Shown: positions 1 to 6,671, counted from the first letter of the stretch. The stretch: 7,179 bases of DNA from an uncultured Bacteroidales bacterium (GCA_900321775.1 ONXE01000098.1:1-7179), one strand, 5' to 3'. Notes: generated by a model not told the origin, from the sequence alone. Numbers and translations: made by a program.

Positions 1-2205
1 CTGCTGTTTGTAGTGTTCTTTTTTGTAGGAATTGCAAGGGGATGGTTTGGCTACATGCCTCCGCTGGAAGACCTACAGAATCCGAAGAACAAATATGCGA
101 GTGAGGTGTTCTCCAACGACGCGGTTTCGCTGGGTCGTTACTATAGGACGGAGAATCGTGTAAGCGTCAATTACGAGGAAATTTCGCCGTATGTGATTAA
201 CGCGTTGGTGGCCACGGAAGACGCGCGTTTCTATAGCCATTCGGGTATTGATTCGAAGGGTTTTGTGCGTGCGTTGCTGACGTTAGGCAAGGCCGGTGGT
301 GGCAGTACGATTACGCAGCAGTTGAGCAAACAGCTCTACTCTCCGACGGCAGCGAACACGTTTGAGCGCTTGCTACAGAAACCGAATGAATGGGTTATAG
401 CGGTGCAATTGGAACGGCTGTACTCGAAGGACGAGATTATCATGATGTACCTCAACCAGTTTGATTTTCTGTACAATGCAGTAGGCATCAAGAGTGCGGC
501 ACAGGTGTATTTCGGCAAGAAACCGATAGACCTGACCGCAGAAGAAGCGGCAGTGCTGATAGGCATGTGCAAGAATCCGTCATTGTATAATCCTATCCGC
601 CATCAGGAGCGGGCATTGAACAGAAGAAACACGGTGCTGAACCAGATGGAGAAATACGGCTTCATCACTGAGGCAGAGTGCGACTCGCTGAAGCAGTTAC
701 CGATGGATATTGATTATCATTCAGTAGATCACAAGGAAGGAACAGCACAGTACTTGCGCGAGTACCTGCGCCAGATCTTGACGGCCAAGGAGCCGAAGGA
801 AAGCAACTATTCCGAGTGGAACAAGATGCAATATGAGATTGACAAGAAACAATGGGACACCAATCCGCTGTATGGTTTCTGCCAGAAGAACAAGAAAGCA
901 AACGGTTCGCATTACGACTTGTATAATGACGGTTTGAGGATCTACACGACAGTGGATTCGAGGATGCAGCGTTACGCCGAAGAGGCCGTGCATGAGCATA
1001 TGACAGATTTGCAAGGACGATTCTTCAAGGAGAAAAAGAACAAGAGCTATGCTCCGTTCTCACGTCAGATGTCGAAAGAAGATATAGATGGGGTGATGAC
1101 ACGTTCGATGAAGCAGAGCGAGCGTTACCGTGTCCTCAAACGTGCAGGAAAGAGCGAGGCAGAGATTCGTGCGATTTTTGAGACCCCGATAGAGATGCAG
1201 GTGTTCTCGTATGACGGCATGATTGACACGACGCTTTCGCCAATGGACAGCATCCGCTGGCAGAAGTATTTCCTGCGCTGCGGTTTTATGTCTATGGACC
1301 CGCATACGGGCTATGTGAAGGCTTATGTAGGCGGTCCGGATTTCGCGCATTTCCAGTATGATATGGTGTCGACAGGCAGAAGGCAGGTGGGTTCTACGGT
1401 GAAGCCGTTCCTGTACACCCTGGCGATGAGTGAAGGTATGTGGCCTTGCGACAAGACTATCAACCAGTCGATTACGCTGAAGACGGAAACAGGTCAGAAC
1501 TGGACGCCGAGGAACTCAGGCAAGACGCATATTGGTGATACGGTGACGCTGCAGTGGGGTTTGGCGCAATCGAACAACTGGATTTCGGCGTACCTGATGT
1601 CGCTGTTCGGTCCGAAGCAGATGGTGAGCATGATGCGTTCGTTTGGTATTCAGGGCGATATACCGGCAGTAGTCAGTCTGTGTCTGGGCCCGTGCGAAGT
1701 GAGCGTCAGTGAGATGGTGGATGCCTATACCGTTTTCCCGAGCAAGGGCATCCGTATTGAACCTTTGCTGGTGACGCGAATCGAGGACGTCAACGGCAAC
1801 GTGATTGCCACGTTTACACCTAACACATACGAAGTGGTGGACGAGTTGACGTCGTACAAGATGGTGAGCATGCTGCGCGGAGTGGCAGACGGTGGAACGG
1901 CGTCGCGTGTGCGTTTCCGCTACAATCTGCGTATGCCTATGGGCGCGAAGACCGGTACGACGCAGAACAACTCGGACGGCTGGTTCATGGGCTTTACGCC
2001 TTCGCTGGTGAACGGCTGCTGGGTAGGCGGAGAAGACCGTAGTATCCACTTTGACTCAATGGCAGAAGGTCAGGGCGCTTCGATGGCGCTGCCCATCTGG
2101 GCATTGTACATGCAGAAAGTGTATGCCGACCAAGATTTGGGCTACTCGCAGGACGAGCAGTTTGACATACCCGCGTCGTTCAATCCGAACAGTGGTTGTC
2201 TGTAG
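1..2205 (+). CDS. Class A penicillin-binding protein (PBP1A family), bifunctional peptidoglycan glycosyltransferase/transpeptidase; 5' end missing
   Basis: This enzyme polymerises lipid II into glycan strands and cross-links the peptides on the periplasmic face of the inner membrane. The reading frame is open at base 1, and the first visible residues (LLFVVFFFVGIA) are the end of an N-terminal membrane anchor, so the true start lies upstream and the GTG at 13 is not the start. Numbering codon 1 as bases 1-3, the GT51 domain shows EDARFYSHSG with catalytic Glu73, GGSTITQQ at 100-107, and the KPNEW motif with second catalytic Glu130. The transpeptidase shows STVK (nucleophile Ser465, Lys468), SNN at 524-526 and KTGTT at 650-654, so both active sites look intact. 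734 residues are visible, near full length for the family. The TPR gene follows 30 bases later on the same strand. In E. coli nomenclature it corresponds to mrcA/ponA, but Bacteroidales have several paralogues and I do not assign a symbol. Confidence 0.95.
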   Translation: MLFVVFFFVGIARGWFGYMPPLEDLQNPKNKYASEVFSNDAVSLGRYYRTENRVSVNYEEISPYVINALVATEDARFYSHSGIDSKGFVRALLTLGKAGGGSTITQQLSKQLYSPTAANTFERLLQKPNEWVIAVQLERLYSKDEIIMMYLNQFDFLYNAVGIKSAAQVYFGKKPIDLTAEEAAVLIGMCKNPSLYNPIRHQERALNRRNTVLNQMEKYGFITEAECDSLKQLPMDIDYHSVDHKEGTAQYLREYLRQILTAKEPKESNYSEWNKMQYEIDKKQWDTNPLYGFCQKNKKANGSHYDLYNDGLRIYTTVDSRMQRYAEEAVHEHMTDLQGRFFKEKKNKSYAPFSRQMSKEDIDGVMTRSMKQSERYRVLKRAGKSEAEIRAIFETPIEMQVFSYDGMIDTTLSPMDSIRWQKYFLRCGFMSMDPHTGYVKAYVGGPDFAHFQYDMVSTGRRQVGSTVKPFLYTLAMSEGMWPCDKTINQSITLKTETGQNWTPRNSGKTHIGDTVTLQWGLAQSNNWISAYLMSLFGPKQMVSMMRSFGIQGDIPAVVSLCLGPCEVSVSEMVDAYTVFPSKGIRIEPLLVTRIEDVNGNVIATFTPNTYEVVDELTSYKMVSMLRGVADGGTASRVRFRYNLRMPMGAKTGTTQNNSDGWFMGFTPSLVNGCWVGGEDRSIHFDSMAEGQGASMALPIWALYMQKVYADQDLGYSQDEQFDIPASFNPNSGCL

Positions 2206-2235
2206 TTTGGTACGACTTTTGCAGAAAGGCAGGAG

Positions 2236-4242
2236 ATGAGATTTGTGAAGAAGATATTGCTGATGCTGTGCTTATGTCCGATGATGGCGCTGGCGCAGTT
2301 GAATACCGACCGCATCACAGCGATTGGGCGTAATGCGCTGTACTATGAAGACTATGTGCTGAGTATTCAGTACTTCAACCAGGTGATCAAGGTGAAGCCT
2401 TACCTGGCCGAGCCGTATCTGTACCGTGCTATTGCGAAAATTCAGTTGGGGGACTACAACGGTGCGGAAAAAGACTGCAACTCAGCCATTAAGAATAGTC
2501 CGTTCCTGCCGGGAGCGTATTATACCCGAGGGTTTGTGTACCGTCAGACGGAGCAATGGGAGAAGGCCGAGAAAGACTTCAGCGAGGCATTGGGATTCTC
2601 TCCGGAGAACAAGACGTACATGCTCCTACGCGCGGACGTGCGCGCACAAAATAAGGATTACGCGCGCGCGCTAGAGGACATCAATTTCCTGCTGAGAAAA
2701 GAGCCGCGAACGGCGTCATTCCACTTTGAGAAGGGCGTGATTCTGATGAACAGCAACGACACGCTGGGTGCGCTCGCATCGTTTTCGGATGCAGTGCATT
2801 ACGAGGAGCAGAACGCAGCTAACTGGAGCGCAAGAGGTTTGATTAACAGTATGCTGGGCAACGATGAAGAGGCGCTGTACGACTTGACACAGGCTATCAA
2901 CCTGGGCAGCAAATGGGCTGGTGATTATATCAACCGAGGCGTTCTGCAATACAAACGTCACAACTATAGAGGCGCGCTGAGCGATTACGACAAGGCGATA
3001 GACCTGAGTCCGCGAGACGGAAAGACCTATTACAACCGTGGTTTGCTTCGTCAGGAGTTGGGTGACTACAACCGCGCGCTTGACGACTATAATACTGCGC
3101 TGGATCTGGCACCGGAACTGACAGAGGTTCACTACCAACGCGGAACGGTTAACCTGCAGTTACGCCAATGGAAAGACGCACTTGCAGACTTTGATGCGCT
3201 GATTGCCGTGTATCCGTATTTCCTGCCGTCGTACTATCTGGCAGCGCAGGCCAAGACCGCATTAGGCGACAAGAAAGGCGCTTTTGTGTACCAGCATAAA
3301 GCAAGTCAGCTGGAGAAAGACAAGGAGAAGATTCAGCGTGCAAAGAAAGTGAATACCGACGCTCAATTGGCTGCGAATCAACCACAGAAGAAAGACCGGA
3401 GGAAAGAGTTCTCAAACCGTGCAGCGCAGAACAAACCGGACGTGACAGATGCGGCGGACACCTACGAAAGCGAGGCACGAGGCAGCGTACAGAAACGCTA
3501 TGCCGACGTAGTGAACGAGCCGAACATCGTGCTGAGTTACTATGGTCAGACTCCGTCGTTGCGTCGCACGGGATATTTCCATTACATGGTGGAAGACTAC
3601 AACCGCACAAACGCACTGCCGTCGCCTCTGCATTTCTCGGTAATAGACCTGGCGCTGACGGCAGAGATGGTGAGCAAGCACTTCGACCAAATAGACAAAC
3701 TGTCGCGCCAGATTGACCGCGTAGAGGAGCAGAAACTGAAGGGCGAACGTTATGCCGACCTGTATTTTGCACGGGCGATGGAGTTTGCATTGGTACAGGA
3801 CTACAACTCTGCAATCGAGGATTGCAACAAAGCCATTGCGCTGAGGAACAAGTTCCCCATTGCCAATTTCTGCCGCGCGAACTGGCGTTATAAGTTGCTT
3901 GAATTCAAGCGTGAAGCGGGTGAGGCGACCACTGCAGACCAACTGAAGCTGGAGTTTGAGGTGTTGCTGCGCGACTACGACGAGGTGATCCGTCAGCAGC
4001 CTGATTTTGCGTTTGCTTACTACAACCGCGCAAACATGCTGTGTACTCAGCGCGACTATGAAGCGGCTATCCGTTACTATACGAAAGCCATTGAGGTGGA
4101 TGGCGAGTTTGCGGAGGCGTATTTCAACCGTGGACTGACGTATATCTACACCGACGAGAACGAGAAAGGTCTGAACGACTTGTCGAAAGCCGGCGAGTTG
4201 GGAATCTATCAGGCGTACAACTTGATAAGTCGCTTCAAGTGA
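2236..4242 (+). CDS. Secreted tetratricopeptide (TPR) repeat protein, 668 aa
   Basis: The protein begins with a Sec signal peptide (positively charged MRFVKK, a hydrophobic core, and MALA|Q cleavage near residue 20). The cysteines at 12 and 14 are not in a lipobox, so it is predicted to be soluble periplasmic or surface-exposed and not a lipoprotein. Residues about 27-360 are roughly ten consecutive TPR-like helical hairpins with the usual G/A-Y-N-R-A spacing (for example YYNRGLLRQELGDYNRALDD). Residues 365-430 are a charged, low-complexity linker. Residues 430-500 are a non-TPR block that I do not recognise. Residues 505-655 hold about four more TPRs, one with an insert near 555-570. TPR arrays act as protein-binding scaffolds; the partner is not evident. 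The ATG is preceded directly by AGGAG, with AAAGG at 2225-2229 at a better distance. It lies 30 bases after the PBP gene, which suggests co-transcription and an envelope role. Confidence 0.9.
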   Translation: MRFVKKILLMLCLCPMMALAQLNTDRITAIGRNALYYEDYVLSIQYFNQVIKVKPYLAEPYLYRAIAKIQLGDYNGAEKDCNSAIKNSPFLPGAYYTRGFVYRQTEQWEKAEKDFSEALGFSPENKTYMLLRADVRAQNKDYARALEDINFLLRKEPRTASFHFEKGVILMNSNDTLGALASFSDAVHYEEQNAANWSARGLINSMLGNDEEALYDLTQAINLGSKWAGDYINRGVLQYKRHNYRGALSDYDKAIDLSPRDGKTYYNRGLLRQELGDYNRALDDYNTALDLAPELTEVHYQRGTVNLQLRQWKDALADFDALIAVYPYFLPSYYLAAQAKTALGDKKGAFVYQHKASQLEKDKEKIQRAKKVNTDAQLAANQPQKKDRRKEFSNRAAQNKPDVTDAADTYESEARGSVQKRYADVVNEPNIVLSYYGQTPSLRRTGYFHYMVEDYNRTNALPSPLHFSVIDLALTAEMVSKHFDQIDKLSRQIDRVEEQKLKGERYADLYFARAMEFALVQDYNSAIEDCNKAIALRNKFPIANFCRANWRYKLLEFKREAGEATTADQLKLEFEVLLRDYDEVIRQQPDFAFAYYNRANMLCTQRDYEAAIRYYTKAIEVDGEFAEAYFNRGLTYIYTDENEKGLNDLSKAGELGIYQAYNLISRFK

Positions 4243-4251
4243 CTTATCAAG
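4221..4251 (+). terminator. Strong hairpin spanning the TPR stop codon (attenuator or mRNA 3'-end stabiliser)
   Basis: CTTGATAAGTC (4221-4231) and GACTTATCAAG (4241-4251) are perfect 11-bp inverted repeats around a 9-nt loop. A G-U and a C-G pair inside the loop could lengthen the stem to 13 bp. The left arm codes for the last residues of the TPR protein, and its stop codon lies at the loop edge. No U-tract follows, so this is not a canonical intrinsic terminator. It more likely attenuates or stabilises the mRNA between the TPR and TraB genes. Confidence 0.5.
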
Positions 4252-4282
4252 GTCAAAGGTCAAAGGTCAAAAGTCAAAGGTC
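4251..4282 (+). repeat. 7-bp tandem repeat (GGTCAAA), about 4.5 copies
   Basis: Three exact GGTCAAA units (4251-4271) are followed by a variant AGTCAAA (4272-4278) and a partial GGTC (4279-4282). A related AAAGTCAAGG occurs at 4311-4320. The array lies in the 80-base gap between the TPR and TraB genes and begins at the last base of the preceding hairpin. Because 7 is not a multiple of 3, copy-number change would shift the frame only if translation began upstream of the array, which I consider unlikely. Confidence 0.8.
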
Positions 4283-4322
4283 CACACGGAGTGATCGTCC
4301 GAAGGAAAGAAAAGTCAAGGCC

Positions 4323-5210
4323 GTGAAGGTAAGGAACATCATATTAACCATTTTGCTGGTAGTGCTGGGGTCGGTGACGGCTCGGGCACAATTGGTGTGG
4401 CAGATTAGCGGGAACGGGGCGCTGGACAAATCGTACCTGTTTGCGACGAACAAACTGACGGACATCTCTTTTCTGGACAGCATCCCGAATCTGTTCAAAG
4501 TCTATACGAAATGCGACAAGGTAATCACGGAGTTTGTGATGCTGGACTACGAAGCCATTGCGGCGCTGAGGACAGCCTCCCTCCTACCCGATTCGGTCAG
4601 GCTGATGAATTTCTACACCGAAGACGAATACAAAGAGATAGACGGCGCCCTAATGGCGACGCTGGGAATGGGTCTTCAGCAGTTGGGTCGGATGAAACCG
4701 CAGTACCTGACGGAGATGTACAGGACGGAGTTGTTCAAGCAATGGGCGGGCTACCGAGAGGACCGATCCAGCGAACATTTCTTCGAAGGCGTGGCTCAGC
4801 AGCAGGGCAAGCCGGTGCACGGTCTGGACGAAATTGGCGAGGCGATGTACATGATGTTTGACCGCGAGCCGTTTCACTGGCAGTGCACGGAGTTGAAGAA
4901 AGTGATTGAATACCCCGAACGCGAAGTGAAGCAGGAGAAGATTCTTCGCGACCTGTACAAACAAGGCCGTCTGTTAGATATAAGTTATCAAGTGAAGGGT
5001 CCTGACAACCAGACCACTATCTCATTTTCGGACCATAAGGTCTATTGTGACCGCAACAGGACTTGGGTGAGGAGGTTGGAGCCTTATCTGAGAGAGGGCA
5101 AGGCGTTTATCTGCCTGAATGCCATCTATTTGGGCGGCGAAGATGGTCTGATTGCCCAGTTGCAGGCGGCGGGTTACCGCGTGAAACCGGTGAACAAAGC
5201 CAAACGTTAG
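4323..5210 (+). CDS. Secreted TraB/GumN (Tiki-like) family protein with degenerate metal-binding motifs
   Basis: I chose GTG 4323 because it gives a clean signal peptide, MKVRNIILTILLVVLGSVTA, with cleavage after ARA near residue 22. The GTG at 4239 would add 28 unlikely residues encoded by the 7-bp repeats. The product is 295 aa, a usual length for periplasmic TraB/GumN proteins. Family hallmarks are LVWQISGNG (24-32), SYLF (37-40), a Glu after the first strand (E70), HGLDE in mid-protein, RNxxW (244-248) and LGGEDGL followed by AAGY near the C terminus. Relatives in the Tiki metalloprotease superfamily carry two GxxH motifs plus a Glu. Here the first reads ATNK (41-44) and the second NAIY (266-269), so both glycines and both histidines are replaced. 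The fold is probably kept while metal-dependent activity is probably lost. It appears to be the last gene of the PBP-TPR-TraB group. Confidence 0.85.
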   Translation: MKVRNIILTILLVVLGSVTARAQLVWQISGNGALDKSYLFATNKLTDISFLDSIPNLFKVYTKCDKVITEFVMLDYEAIAALRTASLLPDSVRLMNFYTEDEYKEIDGALMATLGMGLQQLGRMKPQYLTEMYRTELFKQWAGYREDRSSEHFFEGVAQQQGKPVHGLDEIGEAMYMMFDREPFHWQCTELKKVIEYPEREVKQEKILRDLYKQGRLLDISYQVKGPDNQTTISFSDHKVYCDRNRTWVRRLEPYLREGKAFICLNAIYLGGEDGLIAQLQAAGYRVKPVNKAKR

Positions 5211-5355
5211 CAGTATTTCAAAGATCATTTGCCCGTGATGGGGCGGTTGTATATTGAGTGCGGAATTTGGGAGGAATTCCGGAGTAGAGGAAGTGTGGTG
5301 GTTGTTCGGAGCCCGTTCGGAGCTCGTCCAATGGAGGTTTCGTGGGAGGCAGATT
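5211..5355. other. Non-coding stretch after the TraB gene, with a small dyad and a direct repeat
   Basis: No credible gene is present. CGGAATT (5261-5267) and AATTCCG (5275-5281) form a 7-bp dyad with a 7-nt loop but no T-run, so it is only a weak candidate for the end of the upstream transcript. TTCGGAGC occurs twice close together at about 5307-5323. Short open frames here overlap the end of the TraB gene or the structured RNA and have no recognisable content. Confidence 0.5.
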
Positions 5356-5373
5356 AAAATTTTGCCAAATTTT
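5356..5373 (-). terminator. Weak AT-only hairpin at the 3' side of the - strand RNA
   Basis: Read on the - strand, AAAATTT, loop GGCA and AAATTTT form a 7-bp A-U stem directly after the closing helix of the structured RNA, ending in TTTTAAT. It may mark the RNA's 3' end, but an all-AU stem is a poor terminator and 3' processing is equally possible. Confidence 0.3.
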
Positions 5374-5374
5374 T

Positions 5375-5493
5375 GTCCCTCTAGGATTTGTGCAGAGGGT
5401 TACTCAAACACTCAAGCAAGCTTGAACGATGTTTGAGCAATCCCTCATGCACGACACAGCCTGGTGGCTGTAGAGGGACTGTCTCTGAAATCC
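5375..5493 (-). ncRNA. Structured small RNA with 6S-like architecture
   Basis: Reading 5' to 3' on the - strand, GTCCCTCT (5479-5472) pairs with AGAGGGAC (5382-5375) to close the molecule. Next to it is the hairpin ACAGCC-ACCA-GGCTGT (5471-5456). A long apical stem follows: GTGCA/TGCAC and GAGGG/CCCTC with one bulged base, then GCTCAAAC/GTTTGAGT, then TTCAAG/CTTGAG capped by a CTTG tetraloop (5420-5417). The unpaired side opposite the hairpin is AAATCCT. Two end pairs are G-U on the - strand but A-C mismatches on the + strand, and the CUUG loop also exists only on the - strand, so orientation is well supported. A -33/-7 promoter sits just upstream, with the start expected near 5490-5494, giving about 118 nt. 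Closing stem, central bubble and long apical stem match the general plan of 6S RNA, the RNA polymerase decoy. The 6S identity is inference from shape only. No open frame fits it. Confidence 0.7.
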
Positions 5494-5497
5494 GCTG

Positions 5498-5530
5498 CAA
5501 AGATACGTCGAACTTTCGGGTTTTTCCAAA
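5498..5530 (-). promoter_or_regulatory. Bacteroidetes-type promoter for the - strand structured RNA
   Basis: On the - strand the -33 box TTTG (5530-5527) and the -7 box TATCTTTG (5505-5498) are separated by 21 bases, within the usual 19-21. Initiation is expected a few bases downstream of the -7 box, just before the closing stem of the RNA. Confidence 0.75.
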
Positions 5531-5607
5531 TTTTTTGGCGAGAAAATGCAAAAAACTTTGATTATGCAATGTAGTGATGACAAAATGGGGCGTTAAGGGT
5601 GGTTGAA

Positions 5608-5759
5608 AGTTGCGTATGTAGTCCAAGTTGCTTAAAAATGTGGGAGGATAGTAAGGTATAGGGCCATAAAATATATATATAATATAATTATATTATATAT
5701 ATATTTTATGGCTGAATAGGGTGACAAAAAAATGCGCAACTCGCGCTATTTGCACAACT
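5608..5759. repeat. Twin palindromic element, copy 1 (inverted arms around an AT palindrome)
   Basis: The left arm 5608-5631 contains AGTTGC twice with an 18-bp period. The right arm 5736-5759 holds the inverted counterparts GCAACT and ACAACT, also 18 bp apart. The arms match at 17 of 24 positions as an inverted repeat. Between them are a 31-nt gap containing AAAAATGTGGGAG (5634-5646), the 50-bp palindrome 5663-5712, and a 23-nt gap. Copy 2 at 6017-6161 has nearly the same geometry. I do not know this element family; an iteron-like binding array, a mobile-element remnant or an RNA-level structure are all possible. Confidence 0.65.
5663..5712. repeat. Perfect 50-bp AT-rich palindrome without spacer
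   Basis: The two 25-base arms (5663-5687 and 5688-5712) are exact reverse complements, starting GCCATAAAATATAT and ending ATATATTTTATGGC. Only the three bases at each end include G or C, apart from the adjoining A/T runs. It can extrude as a cruciform in DNA or form a long hairpin in RNA from either strand. Confidence 0.95.
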
Positions 5760-6016
5760 GCGCTTTTGTGATCCGAATGTATTATTACGTGCTCTTTTCT
5801 GTGTTGTGAAGTAGCTGTTGTAGCCGAAGTTCTTTCCTACGCTTGCGCTTCGGACGATCTGAAGGTGGCTCAAAATTTTGTGTTGGTTGGTTGTCTCTAA
5901 AAAAAATAGTGAAAATGATTGATAATGAGTGGCCACGCAGCCTATACAGCCAAACGATGCCGTCAGGCACAGCGCCGCAGGCAGAGCGAAGCGTGGCAGG
6001 ATGATGGGAGTAAATG
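5760..6016. other. Gene-free spacer between the two palindromic elements, with a short tandem repeat
   Basis: I see no convincing gene. An immediate tandem duplication lies at 5959-5973 (GCCGTCAGGCACAGC) and 5974-5987 (GCCGCAGGCAGAGC), differing by one deletion and one substitution. It sits in a GC-rich patch of about 80 bases that contrasts with the AT-rich surroundings. CCGAAG (5824-5829) and CTTCGG (5848-5853) are a short inverted pair. The open frames on the - strand have biased, unrecognisable composition. Confidence 0.5.
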
Positions 6017-6161
6017 TAACCAATGTAACAGGATAACACAAAAAAATGTGAGAGATGGTCGGAAATCATGCCATAATATAAATATAATATATATATATTA
6101 TATTATTATATTATGAATTTTTGGCAGTACAAAATGATGTGTTACTTTGTCACAGTTGTTA
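6017..6161. repeat. Twin palindromic element, copy 2
   Basis: Arms 6017-6040 and 6138-6161 are inverted repeats matching at 18 of 24 positions. They carry TGTAAC-type motifs on the left (AATGTAAC at 6013-6020 and 6022-6029) and TGTTAC on the right (6140-6145 and 6157-6162). The left gap is 31 nt and contains AAAAATGTGAGAG (6042-6054), 12 of 13 identical to copy 1. The palindrome is 6072-6115 and the right gap 22 nt. The arm sequence differs from copy 1 while the layout is kept, as expected if arms and cognate binding factors diverged together (inference). Confidence 0.65.
6072..6115. repeat. 44-bp AT-rich imperfect palindrome
   Basis: The outer arms of 9 bases (6072-6080 with 6107-6115) and an inner 24-bp perfect palindrome (6081-6104) pair with a two-base bulge at 6105-6106. 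Like the first palindrome it begins CATAA, ends TTATG, and is preceded by C. Apart from the terminal C and G it is entirely A/T. Confidence 0.85.
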
Positions 6162-6278
6162 CACACAAAGCTTGGTTTCTATGGGGGCCCCGTAAATCAC
6201 ATATTCAGCAAACACTGGGGACGGCGCGGAACGGGGCGGAAAACATGCTGAAAAACATAAAAAAATCTTGTCCAAAAA
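6162..6278. other. Upstream region of the small-gene cassette, with a GC-rich tandem repeat
   Basis: The segment holds the 8-bp palindrome GGGGCCCC (6184-6191) and a 10-bp tandem repeat, ACGGCGCGGA (6221-6230) and ACGGGGCGGA (6231-6240), with one mismatch. The repeat ends 38 bases upstream of the -33 box, so it could be a regulator site, but nothing shows this directly. No gene is supported. Confidence 0.4.
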
Positions 6279-6310
6279 TTTGCATATATGAAAAAAAAGC
6301 AGTACCTTTG
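6279..6310 (+). promoter_or_regulatory. Bacteroidetes-type promoter of the two-gene cassette
   Basis: The -33 box TTTG (6279-6282), a 20-base spacer rich in A, and the -7 box TACCTTTG (6303-6310) match the Bacteroidetes housekeeping consensus. Initiation near 6315 would give a leader of about 20 nt before the ATG at 6336. Confidence 0.85.
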
Positions 6311-6335
6311 CAGCCGTTTTCCACTGACAACAGGA

Positions 6336-6671
6336 ATGGACAACAACGAGCTCCACATATTGCTGGAGTTTGCCCAATCGTCAATACGCCAGAAGCGTGG
6401 GCAAGCTACCGATTTGTTGGCATCTGCCGAACTGGAAGAGGTGCTGACCAAGGTCATTGTGCAGCAACGCGAGCAGTTGGATGCGCTCAGTCAGACCGTT
6501 GAGAATCAGGGCACTGAGATCAAGGAGCTGCGCGAGCATCAGCAGCCGAAAGTGCTGAACAACATCACCGTTGCCGGCGATATGGTGCAGGGAAACAAGA
6601 TTGTGAAAACCAACATGTTAGACAAGATAAAACTATTATGGAAGGAGAAGTTACATACAATATTCAAGTAG
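6336..6671 (+). CDS. Small hypothetical protein with coiled coil and NIxVAGDxVQ motif (111 aa)
   Basis: I do not recognise a family. I chose ATG 6336 because it lies just downstream of the promoter and is preceded by AGGA. The in-frame ATG at 6288 lies inside the promoter and would translate the -7 box as QYLC, a common misannotation in this phylum. Residues 1-30 are mixed helical. Residues about 30-70 (LEEVLTKVIVQQREQLDALS onwards) have heptad-like hydrophobic spacing and are probably a coiled coil, suggesting oligomerisation. Residues 75-89 read NITVAGDMVQGNKIV, a short beta-like motif repeated in the next gene. There is no signal peptide or membrane segment, so it is cytoplasmic. The last 34 bases overlap the downstream gene, suggesting translational coupling. 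Confidence 0.75.
   Translation: MDNNELHILLEFAQSSIRQKRGQATDLLASAELEEVLTKVIVQQREQLDALSQTVENQGTEIKELREHQQPKVLNNITVAGDMVQGNKIVKTNMLDKIKLLWKEKLHTIFK

Noticed and set aside
1516..2049. 177-aa open frame on the - strand
   Set aside because: It lies entirely within the PBP gene, is rich in His and Arg as expected from antisense codons, and has no recognisable domain.
3149..4263. Long - strand open frames of 221 and 283 aa opposite the TPR gene
   Set aside because: They are antisense to an intact TPR coding sequence, and their composition reflects the repeated sense codons.
4239..4322. Longer N terminus for the TraB/GumN protein from GTG 4239
   Set aside because: The extension would be coded by the 7-bp repeats and would place a highly charged segment in front of a clear signal peptide.
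5375..5493. tRNA, SRP RNA or tmRNA
   Set aside because: There is no cloverleaf or CCA end, no GGAAGCAGCC-type SRP loop, and no tmRNA end sequences or tag frame.
5915..6004. 29-aa open frame on the + strand after ATG 5915
   Set aside because: It has no promoter or ribosome binding site and runs through the tandem repeat, so chance is the simplest explanation.
5706..6069. Two - strand open frames (111 and 94 aa) between the palindromic elements
   Set aside because: They overlap each other and the palindromic elements, have no promoter at their starts, and show no known motif; the basic stretch PKRKRRKELR is not enough to call a gene.
5608..6161. Insertion sequence or CRISPR array
   Set aside because: No transposase, no target-site duplication, and no regularly spaced repeats with unique spacers. 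The repeats are two inverted-arm elements.
6288..6335. Upstream ATG 6288 as the start of the first small gene
   Set aside because: This stretch contains the -7 box and the expected transcription start, so the codons would not be in the mRNA.
6113..6502. 129-aa + strand open frame
   Set aside because: It begins in the palindrome, crosses the promoter at 6279-6310, and overlaps the better supported small gene in another frame.
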